Notes under the pieces: model-generated | Database searches by the model: none | What the model saw: the letters and a program-made list of their open reading frames with translations, nothing else | Told to the model about the DNA's origin: nothing | Shown here: positions 43,097 to 51,764 of the stretch, one piece after another | How positions within the stretch are numbered: position 1 is the stretch's first letter | How the letters are laid out: every line of letters begins with the position of its first letter | Made by a program: the position numbers and the translations under genes | Origin: Lachnospiraceae bacterium | Lineage (GTDB): Bacteria > Bacillota > Clostridia > Lachnospirales > Lachnospiraceae | Length of the DNA stretch: 64,000 nucleotides | Assembly (NCBI GenBank): GCA_024697225.1 | Contig: JAILGA010000151.1 | Coordinates: 35,302 to 99,301 of the forward strand | Direction of reading: 5' to 3'

Positions 43097-45364
43097 TTAA
43101 TCCGAACCCGGAAAGCTCAGGTGCGCCCTCACAACCTGTCCCTTTACATACGGACAGGCCTCTCTGTAGCCTGTGGCTTTCCCGTCCAGAGGGCAATCCA
43201 CAACACTCTTTATGTCTTCATATGTCGACAGCACAGCTCTCATTTCGGAATTGATACAATTTTCACATTGATAACCGGTTCTGCCCCCTACATTTGTCAA
43301 GCCGATCGTGCGGGTCCGCACATCGTCGATCGTCACAACCGGATCTCTGTTGGGGTGTGAAACAGTGGTTTTTACTGCATACTCACATGAATAAACATAC
43401 AATGAGCCGGCATTATTGCAGATAATACATCTCCCGTGATCATTGACGCAATCCCAGTTCTGTGTTGTGATCTCAGCGTGAGTTTCCGTCACCCGGCGCG
43501 GACACTCATCGTCATGAACGTGCAGTATGGGTTCTGTAAAGCATCCTGTGCAGTACGACGCAGGGACGGCAGTTCTGTTGTCGATCTCGGCAGGGTTTGT
43601 GGACAGATCATCGGGTCCTTCGACGGACCACGAGATCATATCCGCCGGATCCGTACTGTGCTTATGATATTCATAAACAGCATTGGCAGGAACCTCCTCG
43701 CCGTTTATATAGTACACCTGTTGTATGGATTCTATGGCGGCCCTGAACTGATCCCAGCCGGATGTCGGATCCAGAGTGACGTTCTTAGTGAGCAATGCGG
43801 CCGCCAGCTTCTGTTTACCATTACTCACAAATTGAAAAAGTCTGTTCATCCCCGCTTCTATGCCGTCAAGTCTTCCGGCAACAGAGGAGTTCATATCGTT
43901 CATCTGCTGCGAAAGACCGTCTCTGACGTCGCTTACCTGGTTCTTCAGGTTTTCCGTCTTACTGTCCAGTGACGATACACTGATCCCGACATTTTCCACC
44001 TGACTTCCAAGATTTTCGCCCACCTGTGTCAGCGAGCCCGCGAGGTTGCCCACATCGGTTCCCAGCTTATCAACATTTCCGGACACAGAGTTTATGCTCT
44101 CGCCCACACGGTTCACACTGTCACCGACCAAAGCCACATCAGCTATTGCTTTATTCACGTTTCCTCCGACAGCCGCGACATCCTCCAGCGCCTTGTTCAT
44201 GTTACTTCCGAGTCCAGTGACATCCTGACCGACCTTTTTGACATTTATGTCCACGTCTGCGACATCCTGTCTGACTCTTGTGACATTTCCGCCGATATTT
44301 CCGATCTCCTCCCCGGACCTCGCAACACCGTCCTTTATCTCTGTCATTCCGTCATCGATATTCTTCATATTTCCCGACACGCCATCGATATTCTTTCCCA
44401 GATCGGACACCTTTCCGGACACTGAATCAACCCCTTTGCCGATGTCTGAAACCTTTCCCGACACTGAATCTACTCCTCTTCCTATATCCGAAACGCTCCC
44501 GGACACGGCGGAAACGCTCTGTCCTACTTTTTCCACACTGCCTGACATACCCGCAACACCGGCGTCCAATTTGCCGACCGCCGAACTGATGTCCCTGAAC
44601 GAGCCGTTCAGACTGCTCTGAATACTGTCAAGCTGCGCATGATAGTCCCGTCTGATATCCTCGAGTTCGGTCTTAACCGATGACAGACTCTTGGACTGGT
44701 TCTTTTCCAGACTGTTCTTTATCTGATTCAGCGCATCCGTAACAGCCTTGTTCTCAGAGGAACTGTCGGTGTTCACCGTGCTTATGAGTTTTTTGATTTC
44801 AGTCTGATAGGAGTTCAGCTCCTTATCTATATTCTCGATAGACTTGGATATCTCGGTAAACGAAGCCTTGGACTTCTCACCGCTAAGGGTTGTTCCTCCC
44901 TCAACGGCCTTGTTTACATCCTCAATGAGTTTCTTCGTATCTGTGATCTCCTTGTGAAGAGTGTCAATTCTTGTGCCCAGATCTGTCACATCCGTCTGGA
45001 TCTTTTCTCTCACCACAGATACACTTTCCTCTTTGGTCAGTTCATGATCACTCCTGGTCACGACATTTTCCAAAGTCGTCTGATTATCGGTGACCATACC
45101 GTCCAGTTCCACCAGGTAATCGTATATCTCTTCCATTCTTCTGGTCATATCCTCACTGGCGGCAGCCTGCGAAGCACTCACCGCCGCCGCATCCGGTTCG
45201 GATATCTGAGCGGCATGAGCGTTGTCCGGCGTCCGCGGCGAGCACAATACAAGAAGAATGCACCCCATGAGCGCACATACAACAGCAGCTCCGATCAACA
45301 CTTCTCTCTTATGTTTTTTCATGGTTTCACCCATAAGAGAACTAAAGGAATCCTTGTTCCCCAT
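43097..45364 (-). CDS. Membrane-anchored long coiled-coil protein with Cys-rich C-terminal domain
   Basis: 755 residues, function not recognised. Short cytoplasmic start with many Lys/Arg, one membrane segment (22-41), then an outer part. Residues about 70-510 form a long coiled coil; the middle (about 285-445) is built of 14-residue units such as VSDIGKGVDSVSGK. At 515-548 the stretch GKQKLAAALLTKNVT...FRAAIESI recalls a motif often seen at the end of phage-tail-like and surface fibre proteins. The final part (604-737) has 13 cysteines, in CTGC, GRCIIC and QCENC pairs, plus HVHDDEC, like the HxHxxxC motifs of Clostridia surface proteins; it may bind metal or form disulfides. AAGGAGG precedes the ATG. 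Probably a surface fibre or structural protein. Confidence 0.8.
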   Translation of the reverse strand: MGNKDSFSSLMGETMKKHKREVLIGAAVVCALMGCILLVLCSPRTPDNAHAAQISEPDAAAVSASQAAASEDMTRRMEEIYDYLVELDGMVTDNQTTLENVVTRSDHELTKEESVSVVREKIQTDVTDLGTRIDTLHKEITDTKKLIEDVNKAVEGGTTLSGEKSKASFTEISKSIENIDKELNSYQTEIKKLISTVNTDSSSENKAVTDALNQIKNSLEKNQSKSLSSVKTELEDIRRDYHAQLDSIQSSLNGSFRDISSAVGKLDAGVAGMSGSVEKVGQSVSAVSGSVSDIGRGVDSVSGKVSDIGKGVDSVSGKVSDLGKNIDGVSGNMKNIDDGMTEIKDGVARSGEEIGNIGGNVTRVRQDVADVDINVKKVGQDVTGLGSNMNKALEDVAAVGGNVNKAIADVALVGDSVNRVGESINSVSGNVDKLGTDVGNLAGSLTQVGENLGSQVENVGISVSSLDSKTENLKNQVSDVRDGLSQQMNDMNSSVAGRLDGIEAGMNRLFQFVSNGKQKLAAALLTKNVTLDPTSGWDQFRAAIESIQQVYYINGEEVPANAVYEYHKHSTDPADMISWSVEGPDDLSTNPAEIDNRTAVPASYCTGCFTEPILHVHDDECPRRVTETHAEITTQNWDCVNDHGRCIICNNAGSLYVYSCEYAVKTTVSHPNRDPVVTIDDVRTRTIGLTNVGGRTGYQCENCINSEMRAVLSTYEDIKSVVDCPLDGKATGYREACPYVKGQVVRAHLSFPGSD

Positions 45365-45403
45365 GTCATACCTCCTTATGAATCTGTATGGGTGTCATTT
45401 CCA

Positions 45404-45440
45404 CGGAAAGAAAATGTTCAGCGGATGATCCGCTGAACAT
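45404..45440 (-). terminator. Perfect 13-base hairpin upstream of the coiled-coil gene
   Basis: A 27-base perfect palindrome (45414-45440) followed on the minus strand by a T-rich run (45404-45413). It ends 50 bases before the coiled-coil ATG. It can act as a back-up terminator after RNase P RNA or as an attenuator in the leader of the coiled-coil gene. Confidence 0.7.
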
Positions 45441-45493
45441 GAGATTACACAAGCAGCATGCCAAAAGCAAGATGAAATATTTTTTTCGTCACT

Positions 45494-45564
45494 TTGCACA
45501 AAGATTTGAGCAAAAAGAGTATCAGATATTGGTAATATTGCACAAAGGTTGAGACAAAAAAGAG
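45494..45564. repeat. Imperfect 26-27-base direct repeat
   Basis: Copies at 45494-45519 and 45538-45564 share TTGCACAAAG, then TTGAG and a run of A ending AGAG. The second copy overlaps the T tract and last bases of RNase P RNA; the first lies 18 bases further downstream on the minus strand. Looks like a small duplication of the rnpB 3' flank. Confidence 0.6.
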
Positions 45565-45892
45565 CGGGACTGTAAGCCGGGTTCTGTCTGGGACGATCAT
45601 CTATCTAGGCCGGCCGTTGCCGGCGGGCTCAAGCGATCTACCTGCGCCAGGACGGGCAGCCCTGAAGGCGCGTTCTGATCTTGCTTCGGATGGGGTTTAC
45701 ACGGCTGCAGACGTTACCGCCTGCACGGTGAGCTCTTACCTCGCCTTTTCACCCTTACTCAGCATTGCTGAGCGGTAATTCTCTGTTGCACTTTCCCGGG
45801 AGTCACCTCCGCCGGACGTTATCCGGCATCCTGCCCTGTGAAGCCCGGACTTTCCTCCCCTGCTTGCGCAGCGGCGATCGTCCGTCCCGCTC
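45562..45892 (-). ncRNA. rnpB: RNase P RNA (type A)
   Basis: 331-base catalytic RNA that cuts 5' leaders from pre-tRNAs. On the minus strand it starts GAGCGGGACGGA (45892-45881) and ends with GTCCCGCTC (45570-45562), which pair as helix P1. Conserved regions are clear: GAGGAAAGTCCGGGC (about 45857-45843), the GGGTGAAAAGGCG-type segment with GGTAAGAGCTC, and ACAGAACCCGGCTTA near the end. A run of six T follows P1, so P1 plus T tract gives a terminator. The length fits the ancestral type A form rather than the Bacillus type B form. Confidence 0.95.
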
Positions 45893-45898
45893 GACTCT

Positions 45899-45927
45899 AT
45901 TTTGCCCGTCATCATGCCGGTTGTCAA
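45899..45927 (-). promoter_or_regulatory. Promoter for rnpB
   Basis: On the minus strand perfect TTGACA (45922-45927), 17-base spacer, CAAAAT (45899-45904); the mature 5' end lies seven bases after the -10 box, as expected for an unprocessed start. Confidence 0.7.
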
Positions 45928-45943
45928 GGCGGGCTTTTCATTT

Positions 45944-46111
45944 CTACATCTGATGTCTCACAACCTTGTACTCATCGGCATCCCTGTAGAACGGGCACTC
46001 CCTGCCGCCGTTCATGAGCCTGGCCATGTCGTCCTCGTCCATGTCTGCCGTGCAATACCAGTATTCGTCTTCATCATCGTAGGCGTAATAAGTGCATTCT
46101 TCGCAGTTCAT
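45944..46111 (-). CDS. 55-residue Cys-rich small protein, DUF6472-like
   Basis: Starts MNCEECTYYAYDDEDE (46111) with AAGGA upstream and ends DEYKVVRHQM. Four cysteines (C3, C6, C20, C39) in the order CxxC...C...CPFY suggest a small zinc site. Acidic in the middle. I recall the family from many Clostridia as an unnamed protein near rnpB or translation genes. The gap to the amylase stop is 10 bases, so it may be transcribed with the mal operon. Confidence 0.8.
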   Translation of the reverse strand: MNCEECTYYAYDDEDEYWYCTADMDEDDMARLMNGGRECPFYRDADEYKVVRHQM

Positions 46112-46121
46112 ACGATTCCTT

Positions 46122-47840
46122 TCACTTCAGCACCGCTGCCGCATACCCCGGCAGCGTAAGCGTAAAGCCCTCAAGTGTCACATCCGAGCCGTCAACTGTC
46201 AGAAAATCAGTCAGTTCAATATCCGTCCGGCCGGGGAAATAGTCCTCCTGTCCAAGATCGACTCCGGTACTCTCCTTCCCTAAGTTGATCACGATCAGCA
46301 GGTCATCAGTCGCCGGCACCTCGCCCTCACACCTGTAAAATGCACATATACTGTCCGCGGAGAGCGCCTCCGACGGAACAGTCCGTCCCCTCGCAATAAG
46401 GGGATGCCTCGCGCGCAGATGTATGGCCTGCCTGCAGTAATTCCATATCGAAAGCTCATCCGCACTCTGCTCCTCGAGACTCCCGTAGGGGGCGCTGTCA
46501 AACTCCTCCATATCCGCGGGTCCCCTGCAAAGATATCCGCCGGCCTTACCGTAGATCGGAGCCTGTTCCTGAGCCGTCCATGGGAAAGGCGCTCTCTTAT
46601 TCTCATCCTTCCCGGATCCGCGCATGCCCAGTTCCTCGCCATAATATACAAAGGCGTTTCCCGTCTGCATCAGGTTCAAAAGCTGCGCCAGCTTTATCCT
46701 GTTGACAGGATCCTTTGCGTAATAACCGGCGCTCCTCGCCATATCATGATTTGTGTAGAAAGGCGCATTTATGACGCCGTCTGATACGGGCGGCGCATAG
46801 GATGCATAAAGTGTTTCCTCTTCGGCCATGCGCGTGGCAAATTTCAGTCCCCCTTTACCTTTTCTCACCGTCTGGGCTATCACGCCCTCCTGCCCGGCAA
46901 AGGCAAAATCAAAAAATGAATCCACACCGGTTTCATACAAAGTGGCATAGGCATCCTGATTCTCCCAGGCCTCTCCCACAAGATAGACATCCTCCTTCAT
47001 CCCGCGCGCCGTCTCGGACAGCCATCCGAGAAACTCCGCGGAACGCGCGTGATCCTCCGTATAATACGAAGTCACCGCATCCAGCCTGAAACCGTCGATC
47101 CCGCGCTCTATCCAGAATTTCATGACTGAGGCGATCTCCGCCCGCACAAGGGCGGAATCAAGGTTCAGATCCGGCATTCCTGACCAGAAACGCGCCTCGT
47201 AGTACCAGCCGGTCTCCTTCTTCCCGGTTTTATCCCTGAGCGGCTCGTAACCGGTCTTCGCTTCCTTTGTGAAATTATAATAGTCAAAAGTGGGACAGGC
47301 TTCGTGATCGGGCTCATCACCCTCCGGAAGCTCTCTCAGATAATCCGCTGCCTGTGCAAACCACGGGTGGGAATCTGAAGTATGATTGACGGCAAGATCC
47401 ATATACAGCTTCACATCCCTCTCATGACAACCGGCAATGAGCGCATCCATGTCCTCTATCGTCCCGAAAGCCGGATCAATGGAATAATAGTCGACCGCAT
47501 CATATTTGTGATAGGTGGGAGAAGGAAAAACAGGCGTAAGCCATATCGAGTTCACGCCCAGATCATCGCGGCTGTACACGTTTCCGTCATTCAGATAATC
47601 CAGCTTGTCGCTTATCCCATTCAGATCTCCGATGCCGTCACCGTCGCTGTCCGCGAAACTGTATACAAAGATCTCATAGGTCGTGCCAAAGTGGTCTTCG
47701 GGCACGATATCGGGTTCTCCCACGGGATCCTCTGAAACAGCGGCATTTTCCGCGGGCACATAAACGCCGCAGCCTGACAGGAGCAATAGTCCCGTACAGA
47801 CTGCGGTGCATAGAACTCTTTTAATGAATCTGCTTCTCAA
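46122..47840 (-). CDS. GH13 alpha-amylase-type lipoprotein
   Basis: 572 residues. Signal peptide with lipobox LLSGC (C24). GH13 barrel: DGIGDLNGI (calcium/CSR region), DLAVNHTS (region I), GFRLDAV with nucleophile D254, LVGEAWE with acid E290, and FYTNHDMA with D366. A surface enzyme that trims starch or malto-oligosaccharides for the MalEFG importer next to it. The start is probably TTG at 47840: no ATG or GTG lies before the signal peptide, and an ATG ten bases upstream is closed by a stop. GGGATGAG of the malG end serves as ribosome site. Confidence 0.9.
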   Translation of the reverse strand: MRSRFIKRVLCTAVCTGLLLLSGCGVYVPAENAAVSEDPVGEPDIVPEDHFGTTYEIFVYSFADSDGDGIGDLNGISDKLDYLNDGNVYSRDDLGVNSIWLTPVFPSPTYHKYDAVDYYSIDPAFGTIEDMDALIAGCHERDVKLYMDLAVNHTSDSHPWFAQAADYLRELPEGDEPDHEACPTFDYYNFTKEAKTGYEPLRDKTGKKETGWYYEARFWSGMPDLNLDSALVRAEIASVMKFWIERGIDGFRLDAVTSYYTEDHARSAEFLGWLSETARGMKEDVYLVGEAWENQDAYATLYETGVDSFFDFAFAGQEGVIAQTVRKGKGGLKFATRMAEEETLYASYAPPVSDGVINAPFYTNHDMARSAGYYAKDPVNRIKLAQLLNLMQTGNAFVYYGEELGMRGSGKDENKRAPFPWTAQEQAPIYGKAGGYLCRGPADMEEFDSAPYGSLEEQSADELSIWNYCRQAIHLRARHPLIARGRTVPSEALSADSICAFYRCEGEVPATDDLLIVINLGKESTGVDLGQEDYFPGRTDIELTDFLTVDGSDVTLEGFTLTLPGYAAAVLK

Positions 47841-47849
47841 ATCAGAAAC

Positions 47850-48728
47850 TCATCCCTTTACGGCTCCGCCGGTGACACCCTCCACATAGTAGCCCTGGAG
47901 CAGCATGAACAGTATCGTTATCGGGATCGCGACCACCACGCCGCCGGCGCAGAATCTTGTGAAGTATCCCTGATAATCTCCGGTCCAGACCCAGCGCTGC
48001 ATGGCGACGGCCACGTTGTAGCTGGCGTCATGTCCGAAGGCTATGTATGATGCGAACACATAGTCGCACCAGGGTGCCATGAATGCCACAAGAGCTGTAT
48101 AGATGATTATCGGCTTGGACATGGGGATCGTCATCGTAAAGAACACTCTCGCGCGGCTCGCACCGTCAATCCTCGCGGCTTCATCAAGCGCTTTGGGGAT
48201 AGTGTCAAAATATCCCTTACAGACATAATATCCCATTCCAGAGCTTGCAACCGAGACCAGGATCAGTCCGGGGATGGCGCCCGCCTGAGTGAGTCCCATC
48301 TGCTTCAGCAGGAAATAAAGACATATCATTGTCAAAAAGCCCGGGAACATGCCCAGCACCAGCCAGAATCGCATCAGGAGCGTCCGTCCGGCAAAGCGCA
48401 TGCGTGAAAGCGCATAGGCCACGCACAGCACCACCATGGTCTGGATCAGTGTGACAAAGAACGCTATCAGGATCGTATTGCCGTACCATCTCAGGTAATT
48501 GGTCTCACCGGAAAACAGGAATCTGTAATTATCCAGCGAAAAATGCTTTGGTATCAGATAATCCACCATTCCTCCGTACTCAACCTCCGGCCTGTAGGAC
48601 CTGAAGCTGTTTAATACGAGCCCCACAAACGGAAACAGCCAGATGATGCTTATGATCACCAGCAGGATGTATGAAAAAATGTTACCGATCAGACGCTTTT
48701 GTTTCATGGAAGAAGTTTTCTCTTTCAT
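47850..48728 (-). CDS. malG: Maltose-type ABC transporter permease MalG
   Basis: 292 residues, six membrane helices, with the EAA loop DEAARIDGASRARVFFTMTIPMSKP that contacts the ATPase. The ATG at 48728 shares one base with the malF stop; a GTG one codon earlier is the other option. Second permease of the malto-oligosaccharide importer. Confidence 0.93.
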   Translation of the reverse strand: MKEKTSSMKQKRLIGNIFSYILLVIISIIWLFPFVGLVLNSFRSYRPEVEYGGMVDYLIPKHFSLDNYRFLFSGETNYLRWYGNTILIAFFVTLIQTMVVLCVAYALSRMRFAGRTLLMRFWLVLGMFPGFLTMICLYFLLKQMGLTQAGAIPGLILVSVASSGMGYYVCKGYFDTIPKALDEAARIDGASRARVFFTMTIPMSKPIIIYTALVAFMAPWCDYVFASYIAFGHDASYNVAVAMQRWVWTGDYQGYFTRFCAGGVVVAIPITILFMLLQGYYVEGVTGGAVKG

Positions 48729-50128
48729 CACTGGAAGCCCTCCTCATCCCTGACAGACGGCAGCATCTGGTATACCACCAGAGATACGACAGCCGTAACT
48801 AAGAACACCATGATACCTATGACGGCCGCCATTCGGTAGTTGGTGTCATTAATGGTCATCTTATACAGCCACGTTACCAGCAGATCGGTACCGCCGGCGC
48901 CTCCCACCATTCCCATGGACTTGGGATTGCCCTGATTCAGCAGGTAGATGACATTGAAATTGTTCAGATTTCCCGTAAACTGTGTCAAAAGGAAGGGTCC
49001 TGTGACAAAGAGCATATATGGAAGTGTTATCGATCTGAACATCTGCCAGGGCGTAGCGCCGTCTATTCTCGCACTCTCGTACAGATCCTCCGGGATGTTC
49101 ATCAGAAGTCCCGTAGCGATGAGCATCATATAGGGTATGCCGATCCAGATATTGATAATAAGTATGGTCACCCTTGCCCACATGGGATTCGTCCAGAAGG
49201 GAAGCGCGGTTTTTATGATACCCCACTTCAGAAGCGATCCGTTGATAAGACCGTCCGGCGCAAAGAGTTTGCCGACGTACAGAAGGGATACAAACTGCGG
49301 CACGGCAATAGTCATGACAAGGATTGTCCGCCAGAACTTTTTGAAGCGTATGCCCTTTTTATTTATGAGCATCGCCACCGCGATCCCCAGAAAATAGCAG
49401 GAAAAGGTGGCAAAAAACGCCCACACGAGTGTCCATGAAAGCACCGTCATAAAGGTACTTCCGAAGCCGTCCTGACTGAAGGAGAACAGATTCGCAAAAT
49501 TTTTCAGCCCCACCCAGGTAAAAAGCTTACTGGGCGCCTGATGGTTGGCGTCATAGTTTGTGAAGGCCACACAGATCATGAATATGATGGGAAGAACCGT
49601 GAAAACAAATATCCCTACCACCGGCAGCGCAAGAAGCGTCTTGTCGAAATTGGAATCGAAGAGCGAGCTGAAATCAGCGCCGTTTGACGGAAGCTTCTTG
49701 CCGGATCTGAGGATCAGTTCCTCTTTCCTGTTCTCGCGGACATTCATTCTCCAGATAAAAATGAGAGCTATCACCGCACACAGAGACAACAATCCGAAAA
49801 GCAGTATCAGGAAACTGTTGTCACCGTAAACCGTCTTGCGGTTCACCTTGTGTGTCTCCACAAGTCCCAAAGTATCAAGTTTGGAGAGGTATTGCAGGCC
49901 GAAGCCGAAGATAAACCAGCACAGCACTGCCTCCAATGCCAGAAACATGGCTCCTATCAGGACCTTGCCGCGCGCCAGAGGACCGAAGCCGAAGATCAGA
50001 TAGGATAATCTGGTCTTCCAGTCCCCCTCCTTAAAGGTGGTGCCGATTTCAACACAATCGGCACCCAGAACGCGAAAAAAGTCCCCTGCGGGACTCTTTT
50101 TCTTTTTTACTGTTCCTGCATCCGCCAT
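48728..50128 (-). CDS. malF: Maltose-type ABC transporter permease MalF
   Basis: 466 residues from the ATG at 50128 (GGAGG six bases upstream). Eight or so membrane helices: an extra pair in the first 140 residues, then the permease core with EAA loop YESARIDGATPWQMFRSITLP. The ending AAVVSLVVYQMLPSVRDEEGFQ is typical. No gene for an ATP-binding subunit follows; a shared MsmK-type ATPase elsewhere is likely. Confidence 0.93.
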   Translation of the reverse strand: MADAGTVKKKKSPAGDFFRVLGADCVEIGTTFKEGDWKTRLSYLIFGFGPLARGKVLIGAMFLALEAVLCWFIFGFGLQYLSKLDTLGLVETHKVNRKTVYGDNSFLILLFGLLSLCAVIALIFIWRMNVRENRKEELILRSGKKLPSNGADFSSLFDSNFDKTLLALPVVGIFVFTVLPIIFMICVAFTNYDANHQAPSKLFTWVGLKNFANLFSFSQDGFGSTFMTVLSWTLVWAFFATFSCYFLGIAVAMLINKKGIRFKKFWRTILVMTIAVPQFVSLLYVGKLFAPDGLINGSLLKWGIIKTALPFWTNPMWARVTILIINIWIGIPYMMLIATGLLMNIPEDLYESARIDGATPWQMFRSITLPYMLFVTGPFLLTQFTGNLNNFNVIYLLNQGNPKSMGMVGGAGGTDLLVTWLYKMTINDTNYRMAAVIGIMVFLVTAVVSLVVYQMLPSVRDEEGFQ

Positions 50129-50210
50129 ATACACCTCCGTAAGAATCATATAAATGAAACCTGTTACATCAACAATCTGATCACAGCAGACAGTGCACAA
50201 CGATCAATTC

Positions 50211-50247
50211 AAAAAATCCGGCAGGGAGATCTGACTCCCCCTGCCGG
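50211..50247 (-). terminator. Terminator between malE and malF
   Basis: CCGGCAGGG (50218-50226) pairs with CCCTGCCGG (50239-50247); on the minus strand a run of six T follows. It lies nine bases after the malE stop and would let only part of the transcripts go on into malFG. Confidence 0.85.
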
Positions 50248-50255
50248 AAAAAAAC

Positions 50256-51599
50256 TTACTTTGCGTAGCTAATGCAGGAATCCTGGAAGGACTTCAGCGC
50301 CGCCTGGAGCGTTGCGTCATCGGCGCCCTGATACTCACCGATGATGCTGTCTCTCAGAGACTCTGCCAGTGACCAGTAGTCGCCGGGATAGTTGCCCTGA
50401 GGGATCGTGTATGCGAACTGCTCGGCAAGAGCTGACAGAGCGGGATCAGCCTTGACGGCATCGCTGCCCTGTGCCGCGATATTCGAAGGGCCCCAGCCAA
50501 CTTCATTGTAACGGGCAAGCTGAACCTCTTCGCTTGTGAGGAAGTCCGCAAGTGCGTCACATACAGCGAGCTTGCCCTCATCCTCCTGAGGCTTCACACC
50601 CAAAAGTTTGCAGCCGTTGAAGCCGCTCATCTGGTAGGTCTGTCCGTCAACAGTGAAGGTTGGAAGCTTTGCGCAGGCATAATTGTCGCCAAGAGTTTCC
50701 TGAATAGTTCCGGCATCCCATGTTCCGTCTACGATAGCAGCGTAATTAACTGCATCTCCTGCGGAAGAGCCCTGCTGGAAGCTCTTGGAAGAGGTCAGCT
50801 GTACCAGCCCTTTAAGAGCGGCAAGTCCCTTATCGGAATCATAATCCATATTGCATGCGGTAAAGTTTCCGTCATCATCCGTGTCATATGTAAGTGTGCA
50901 GCCTGTTCCGAAGAAGTATGCCACCTGATACCAGCCGCCAAGATCCATGTAGAAATTCTTGCCTGCGGCTTCGCAATCTGCGATGACGCCTTCGATGGTA
51001 GAAGGATCCGTGACGACACTCTTATCATAGTACAGGAAATAGCCGTTGTCAGCGGTCATAGGATAAGCATAGAGCGTATTTCCGACCTTTGCGGCATTGA
51101 CAACACCGGCTGCGTTCTCACTCTCGACCTTCGCTGCATTTGAGGGCTCAACCTCCTCAAGAGCGCCGGCGGAAACAAGACGTGCGATCTGATCCTGTGC
51201 GAAGCCGTAGATATCGGCACCGGCCGTGACATCAGTGATCATGTTTCCGGCGGCATCGCCCTCACCGACGGGCTCAACGAGAACAGTGTATCCGCTGTAG
51301 GCCGGATCGGAAGCAAGGAAGCTCTCAGCCTGCTTCTTTGTGAAATCAACAACATTATCTGCGACCCAGATCTTGATCTCGCCGCTTCCGAGATCTGCAG
51401 GGGCCTCAGCCGTCTCTTCAGCTGCCGGTTCTTCGGCTGCGGGAGCCTCGGCTGCGGGCGCCTCTTCCTTGGTCTCAGCTGCGGGTGCGGGAGTCTCGGC
51501 AGCGGGTGTCTCGGCAGCCGGCGAGGTTCCGCCGCAGCCTGTGAGCATAGAAGCCGCAAGTACTCCTGTAAGCATTAATGACAGTACTTTTTTCTTCAT
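50256..51599 (-). CDS. malE: Malto-oligosaccharide-binding lipoprotein MalE
   Basis: 447 residues. Lipobox SMLTGC (C22), then a Pro/Ala/Glu-rich linker of repeated PAAE units (about 27-70), then a group 1 solute-binding fold starting IKIWVADNVVDF. Aromatic residues for sugar stacking are present (LGGWYQVAYFF, GTWDAG). It delivers oligosaccharides to MalFG. AGGAGG lies six bases before the ATG. Transcribed from a promoter whose spacer and -10 box are covered by a palindrome. Confidence 0.92.
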   Translation of the reverse strand: MKKKVLSLMLTGVLAASMLTGCGGTSPAAETPAAETPAPAAETKEEAPAAEAPAAEEPAAEETAEAPADLGSGEIKIWVADNVVDFTKKQAESFLASDPAYSGYTVLVEPVGEGDAAGNMITDVTAGADIYGFAQDQIARLVSAGALEEVEPSNAAKVESENAAGVVNAAKVGNTLYAYPMTADNGYFLYYDKSVVTDPSTIEGVIADCEAAGKNFYMDLGGWYQVAYFFGTGCTLTYDTDDDGNFTACNMDYDSDKGLAALKGLVQLTSSKSFQQGSSAGDAVNYAAIVDGTWDAGTIQETLGDNYACAKLPTFTVDGQTYQMSGFNGCKLLGVKPQEDEGKLAVCDALADFLTSEEVQLARYNEVGWGPSNIAAQGSDAVKADPALSALAEQFAYTIPQGNYPGDYWSLAESLRDSIIGEYQGADDATLQAALKSFQDSCISYAK

Positions 51600-51670
51600 A
51601 ATCTCCTCCTTTTGTCTCTAAACACTGCAGCGACCATATACATGGCCGCCTTTGTTTATAAAGCATGATA

Positions 51671-51699
51671 ATTTTACCACTATTGGTAAAACTGTTCAA
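51671..51699 (-). promoter_or_regulatory. malE promoter
   Basis: On the minus strand TTGAAC (51694-51699), 17-base spacer, TAAAAT (51671-51676); leader of about 65 bases. Confidence 0.7.
51672..51691. promoter_or_regulatory. 20-base palindromic operator over the malE promoter
   Basis: TTTTACCA (51672-51679), CTAT, TGGTAAAA (51684-51691). It covers the -10 box and most of the spacer, the standard place for a repressor. LacI/MalR sites usually have a central CG, which is missing here, so the family of the repressor is open. Confidence 0.65.
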
Positions 51700-51729
51700 G
51701 TTTTTTATTTTTATAAGTACTTCAGAATA

Positions 51730-51758
51730 TGGACAGACAAACGAAAATACTATATAAT
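51730..51758 (+). promoter_or_regulatory. Promoter abutting the sugar-sensor GGDEF gene
   Basis: TGGACA (51730-51735), 17-base spacer, perfect TATAAT (51753-51758). The expected start is at 51764-51766, on the ATG at 51765. Confidence 0.65.
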
Positions 51759-51764
51759 GCTTTC

